Origin: Legionella sp.
Lineage (GTDB): Bacteria > Pseudomonadota > Gammaproteobacteria > Legionellales > Legionellaceae
Reading direction: 5' to 3'
Length of the DNA: 64,000 nucleotides
NCBI GenBank assembly: GCA_031291095.1
Contig: JARLJR010000008.1
Location: 125,375-189,374 of the forward strand
Of this stretch, positions 61,056-64,000 are shown piece by piece (position 1 is the stretch's first letter; the number at the start of each line of letters is the position of its first letter). The position numbers and the translations under genes were made by a program. The notes under the pieces were generated by a model that saw nothing but the letters and a program-made list of their open reading frames with translations, was not told the origin of the DNA and did no database searches.

Positions 61056-62300
61056 CTAATTATGCAAAGCTACATCGAACGGGATTTCCACCATCTCCTT
61101 TAGGGCAATTTTCTGCCCAATGTAATGTCCACTCAACAAGGCGGCGGTTAATCCCCTAAATAATCCCACGGAATCTCCCGCTACGTATAAACCCAAATGC
61201 TCTGTTTCTAATTCATCCGTCACTATCGGGTAATGGCCTACGCCTTCTATGGTTGGTCCCACAATCTCTAAGCTATCCGCATCCGCCATTCCTGAAAAAT
61301 GCTGTTTCAATTCCTTTAATCCTAAAAACACATATTCTGCAATCAGTGGATCATAAAATTGAGCAAGCAAATCAGGTTGGCGGTACACCTCCCCCAAATT
61401 GAGTGTAAATGGGCGAGCTGCTTTGGGTAGTAAGTGACTAAGCTTGGGCAATTTAATCCGTGTATTAAAACCAATATTGCTTTCTTCGGTTGGTGGGCAA
61501 TCTGCTCGGCCAGATAAAGCAACATAGCCATCACTTCCTGAATTCATGATTTCACCCCGATTACAAAAACAAAAGGTACGCCATGAAAGGGAAGGGTGAT
61601 CCTTATGGGTAAAAATAAATTTAGGGTCTATATATTGGCCATGCTGTTGTATGTCGCTAAAAAAGGCATGAGTATAATGCCCTTTAATTCGTATACCTAT
61701 TTCTATACGTTGAAACGCCTGATCCAGGGATAGATTGAAGGCAGATAACTGTAATGGCCCCATGCGGCCTGTTGCAATGACTACATGGCGCGCGAAAAAA
61801 AATCCGGCGTTCGTAGTAATGCAATAACCCTCTTTCTTTTTTTCAATATTCGTTACGGTTGTATTGGCGAGCAACTTATCCTGAAACGCCTCACGCCATT
61901 GGTTGATCATTTTGTAACGATTATCAAAATCAATATAAAAAGAAGGGTAGGCTTTGAATGGTCCATTAAATAGAGGCTCTGTAGATCGATCTTGGAAATT
62001 AGGAGGACTGATTTGATAAGCCTGTAATATGTCCGTTAGCCACTGATATGAACGCGATAACTGGTCTGCTTCGAGTTTTTTCCAAAGCCAAGTGGCGGAT
62101 GGATAAAAACTGAATTTACCATCAGAAAATAGACCAGCCCCTCCTATACCTGAGGCAATGTCTTCTTCTACAGAGCGCTGTCTGTCTGCTAATGCTTTAC
62201 CACGTTCAATAAGTAAAATATCACGAATGCCAGCATGGTTTAAGCTAGCCGCTGCAGCAAGCCCCGCAGGGCCTGCTCCGATAATGATGGTATGATGCAT
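61056..62300 (-). CDS. FAD-dependent oxidoreductase, uncharacterised
   Basis: 414 residues. N-terminal dinucleotide-binding motif IIIGAGPAGLAAAASLNHAG…LLIERG, then SGIGGAGLFSDGKFSF, HVVIATGRMGPLQL, and C-terminal ETEHLGLYVAGDSVGLFRGLTAALLSGHYIG. The SGIGGAGLFSDGK and GDSxGxxRG patterns are typical of the uncharacterised FAD-dependent-dehydrogenase group related to NAD(FAD)-utilising dehydrogenases. Its ATG overlaps the stop of the upstream gene by one base (TAATG), so it works with that partner. Confidence 0.85.
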   Translation of the reverse strand: MHHTIIIGAGPAGLAAAASLNHAGIRDILLIERGKALADRQRSVEEDIASGIGGAGLFSDGKFSFYPSATWLWKKLEADQLSRSYQWLTDILQAYQISPPNFQDRSTEPLFNGPFKAYPSFYIDFDNRYKMINQWREAFQDKLLANTTVTNIEKKKEGYCITTNAGFFFARHVVIATGRMGPLQLSAFNLSLDQAFQRIEIGIRIKGHYTHAFFSDIQQHGQYIDPKFIFTHKDHPSLSWRTFCFCNRGEIMNSGSDGYVALSGRADCPPTEESNIGFNTRIKLPKLSHLLPKAARPFTLNLGEVYRQPDLLAQFYDPLIAEYVFLGLKELKQHFSGMADADSLEIVGPTIEGVGHYPIVTDELETEHLGLYVAGDSVGLFRGLTAALLSGHYIGQKIALKEMVEIPFDVALHN

Positions 62301-63022
62301 TAGACAAACTCCAACCAGCCTTTGTCCAAGAGCTTGTTTGTATCATAAGGAATAAATTCACTCACAATACGGTCGACCGCAAAGCCCTGTTGTTTAATCG
62401 CATCTGCTATTTTTTCAATCATCGCATAGGAATTTTTAAAACCCAGTTTGTAGGTTCTGGCATTTAGAAAACGCTGAAAGTGAGGTAAATTATTACAACT
62501 AAAAGGGACCCTAATATTTAATTCTTTGGTCAGCCTAGCTGAGAGTTCTTTTAATGCCTGATCATTTTCTTCCGTGAGTTCTACATCTTTTAATTTAAGG
62601 TGGTATTCAAAATAGGTATCGCCTGGGATATTTAGCGCTTCCTCATCGGTTTGGGGGATGCCTTCATTAATTGCTAAGGATTCGAGTTTAATTCTTAGCA
62701 CTTCAAAATGTTCCGCTAATTTTTCAGCATCCTCAGTCATCAGTTCTAATGCCTGCAGAGGGCTTTCTACCTTATAATATTTGGTGGTTTGGAGTACGGT
62801 ATTAAGACCTGCTCCTTCAAAATTCAATGCTAAATTCAAAGCACGTAATCCAAGGGACTTGGCAATCGTTGTAAATTGTTCTTGCACTTCTTTAGATGGA
62901 TTGATGGGACCGACGAATATATGAGATTCAAATGTATCTGAAAGGCGGGGCATTAATGCAGGGTTTTGTTTCCAGGCCGCAATGGTTAATCTAGCTTTTT
63001 CAATATGTACATTTGTATCCAT
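62300..63022 (-). CDS. Unknown protein coupled to the FAD oxidoreductase
   Basis: 240 residues from ATG 63022 (MDTNVHIEKARLTIAAW) with AAGGATG ahead of it. I recognise no domain. It seems to have two halves: residues about 1-120 (FESHIFVGPINPSKEVQEQFTTIAKSLGLRALNL) and 130-240 (DTYFEYHLKLKDVELTEEND, PHFQRFLNARTYKLGF, FIPYDTNKLLDKGWLEF). Both halves contain an aromatic-x-His strand followed by a Glu/Lys-rich helix, which suggests an internal duplication. No signal peptide. Divergent from the methyltransferase. Confidence 0.7.
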   Translation of the reverse strand: MDTNVHIEKARLTIAAWKQNPALMPRLSDTFESHIFVGPINPSKEVQEQFTTIAKSLGLRALNLALNFEGAGLNTVLQTTKYYKVESPLQALELMTEDAEKLAEHFEVLRIKLESLAINEGIPQTDEEALNIPGDTYFEYHLKLKDVELTEENDQALKELSARLTKELNIRVPFSCNNLPHFQRFLNARTYKLGFKNSYAMIEKIADAIKQQGFAVDRIVSEFIPYDTNKLLDKGWLEFV

Positions 63023-63092
63023 AATATTACATCCTTTATTTACGTTAATACAATTGTTGTCAACAAGACGTGCCCAGTATACACTTCTGCTC

Positions 63093-63800
63093 ATGAAACT
63101 AAATATCCTACATAAAGATTCTTACAGTCAGTTAACGGATTACTACGCTAACTTAACTGAGCCTATGGCGATTTTAAGACGGCAAGTGTTAGAAACGGCC
63201 CTATGCGGTCAACTGCCGGAAACTGCTGTGCATGTTTTAGGCAGCCATGCTGCGACAGAAACAGCAATTCCTAAGCTGCCTGCCCATGCGTCTATTTTGG
63301 ATGTTGGTTGTGCTAATGGTGATAACCTGGTCATTATGCAGCAATTAGGTTTTGAACAATTATCCGGTATTGATATTGCTCCCGAGATGGTCGAAGCCGC
63401 TAATCTGAGAACCCAACAGCCTGTTCATTGTGTGGACTTATTTGATTATCAAGAAGGCAATGTGGATGTGGTCTTTGCCCAGGCGATGGTGCATTTATTT
63501 CCTAAGCAAGAATTATTCACGGTTTTAAGACGTTTAATGTCTTTAAGTCAGCAGCGTGTGTATTTTTCTACCACGGTACATGAGCAACCTAGTGAGGGCT
63601 TAGAACCTAAGTTTCAGGTGGTTCGTTACCGTAGTCGGTATACCGAAGACGAATTGCTAACCGCTATTGGCGGTGCGGTGGATTCAGACCAATCAACTCG
63701 CTGGCAGGCTTATTATTTTTTTCTCACTGATTGTTTAGGGAAGCGCTGGATGAATGTGGTGCTTGATAAGGTCGTTTCCTTATCGTCATCAGGCAGTTAA
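63093..63800 (+). CDS. Class I SAM-dependent methyltransferase
   Basis: 235 residues from ATG 63093. N-terminal SYSQLTDYYANLTEPMAILRR, SAM motif ILDVGCANGDNLVIMQQLGFEQLSGIDIAPEMVEAA, and VDVVFAQAMVHLFPKQELF, followed by VYFSTTVHEQPSEG. Broad Methyltransf_11/25 type, substrate unknown. It starts 71 bases from the divergent 240-residue gene and a shared regulatory region is possible. No clear ribosome binding site was seen; an in-frame upstream extension inside the opposite gene is unlikely. Confidence 0.85.
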   Translation: MKLNILHKDSYSQLTDYYANLTEPMAILRRQVLETALCGQLPETAVHVLGSHAATETAIPKLPAHASILDVGCANGDNLVIMQQLGFEQLSGIDIAPEMVEAANLRTQQPVHCVDLFDYQEGNVDVVFAQAMVHLFPKQELFTVLRRLMSLSQQRVYFSTTVHEQPSEGLEPKFQVVRYRSRYTEDELLTAIGGAVDSDQSTRWQAYYFFLTDCLGKRWMNVVLDKVVSLSSSGS

Positions 63801-63810
63801 GGAATAAAAT

Positions 63811-63832
63811 GTAGGTTGGGCTCATGGCCCAT
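63811..63832. repeat. Partial family C palindrome
   Basis: GTAGGTTGGGCTCATGGCCC is the left arm only of the family C repeat, 10 bases after the methyltransferase stop. Confidence 0.5.
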
Positions 63833-63867
63833 AGCCGTCAAGCTAAGGACTCAGAACACAAAAAGCA

Positions 63868-64000
63868 TTAAAAGCAATCTCCTGGTGCAGTCCCTCCAGG
63901 AGATTTAACTTTAGTCTCTTTGAGAGCAAAGAGGGCAATGTCTTCGATGAATTCATGAATGAACTGCTTTAAGCGATAAAGGGAAGTTAATGCTCGCGCG
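63868..64000 (-). CDS. C-terminal end of a gene running off the window
   Basis: On the minus strand an open frame enters from the right edge and ends at 63868, encoding about 44 residues: RALTSLYRLKQFIHEFIEDI, then ALFALKETKVKSPGGTAP, then GDCF and a stop. The helical start and the Gly/Pro-rich tail look like a real C terminus. Too little is present to name it. Confidence 0.55.
   Translation of the reverse strand, partial: ARALTSLYRLKQFIHEFIEDIALFALKETKVKSPGGTAPGDCF

Overview
The window reads as a chromosomal segment of a Legionella species (Gammaproteobacteria, A+T-rich by eye). The diagnostic genes are a ProA/Msp-type zinc metalloprotease, a DotV-type Dot/Icm secretion subunit at the position it holds near proA in L. 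pneumophila, an omptin, a PHA synthase, and several eukaryote-like repeat proteins (one LRR, two ankyrin) with the look of Dot/Icm substrates. No tRNA, rRNA, CRISPR array, prophage or insertion sequence was seen. Most of the window is stable housekeeping sequence with short accessory inserts.

Layout. 1-5.4 kb: the distal end of the dcw cluster, ddl (5' end cut by the window), ftsQ, ftsA, ftsZ, then lpxC. 5.6-17.3 kb: mixed accessory and metabolic genes: LRR protein, M13 peptidase, small exported proteins, GNAT acetyltransferase, SelO, SDR, omptin, DciA, a bPH2 membrane protein and adenosine deaminase. 17.6-20.5 kb: a two-gene putative effector block, an ankyrin protein with an N-terminal domain that looks like a YopT-type (C58) cysteine protease, then a small helical-repeat protein; a PmrA-box-like element lies in the promoter. 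20.6-38.3 kb: Pit/DUF47 phosphate uptake, mini-secretin-algH-ruvX-pyrB, yifB, ubiK, glnB, folate cyclo-ligase, pabC, a TVP38-type membrane protein, an Aas-like fusion, phaC, and prmA/accC/accB/aroQ. 38.7-47.2 kb: proA, alpha/beta hydrolase, EEP nuclease/phosphatase, D-threonine-aldolase-like enzyme, class I aldolase, ferredoxin reductase, dotV, DUF3579 and pssA. 47.8-56.6 kb: ptsH, hpf, rpoN, rpmG, rpmB, trmB, a second ankyrin protein, hflK, hflC, purA. 56.8-64 kb: an exported adenosine-deaminase-like protein, a shortened branched-chain amino-acid-binding protein, DUF3050 plus a protein with an IQM-like HSS/SGHY motif, a FAD oxidoreductase with an unknown partner, a methyltransferase, and the C-terminal end of one more gene.

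How the parts relate. Envelope growth and division (ddl, ftsQAZ, lpxC), fatty-acid and phospholipid supply (accBC, Aas-like, pssA), PHA storage (phaC) and nitrogen/carbon regulation (glnB, rpoN, ptsH, hpf) form the core. ProA and the omptin are secreted or surface proteases. DotV belongs to the secretion machine, and the LRR/ankyrin proteins are candidate cargo. Intergenic spaces are rich in dispersed palindromes of a few recurring families, often between convergent genes where they can act as bidirectional terminators.

The most interesting object is the 792-residue ankyrin protein at 17616-19994. Its Cys142/His259/Asn275 spacing nearly matches the YopT catalytic triad, but Asn replaces the Asp. 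All function calls are by reading motifs; no search was run.
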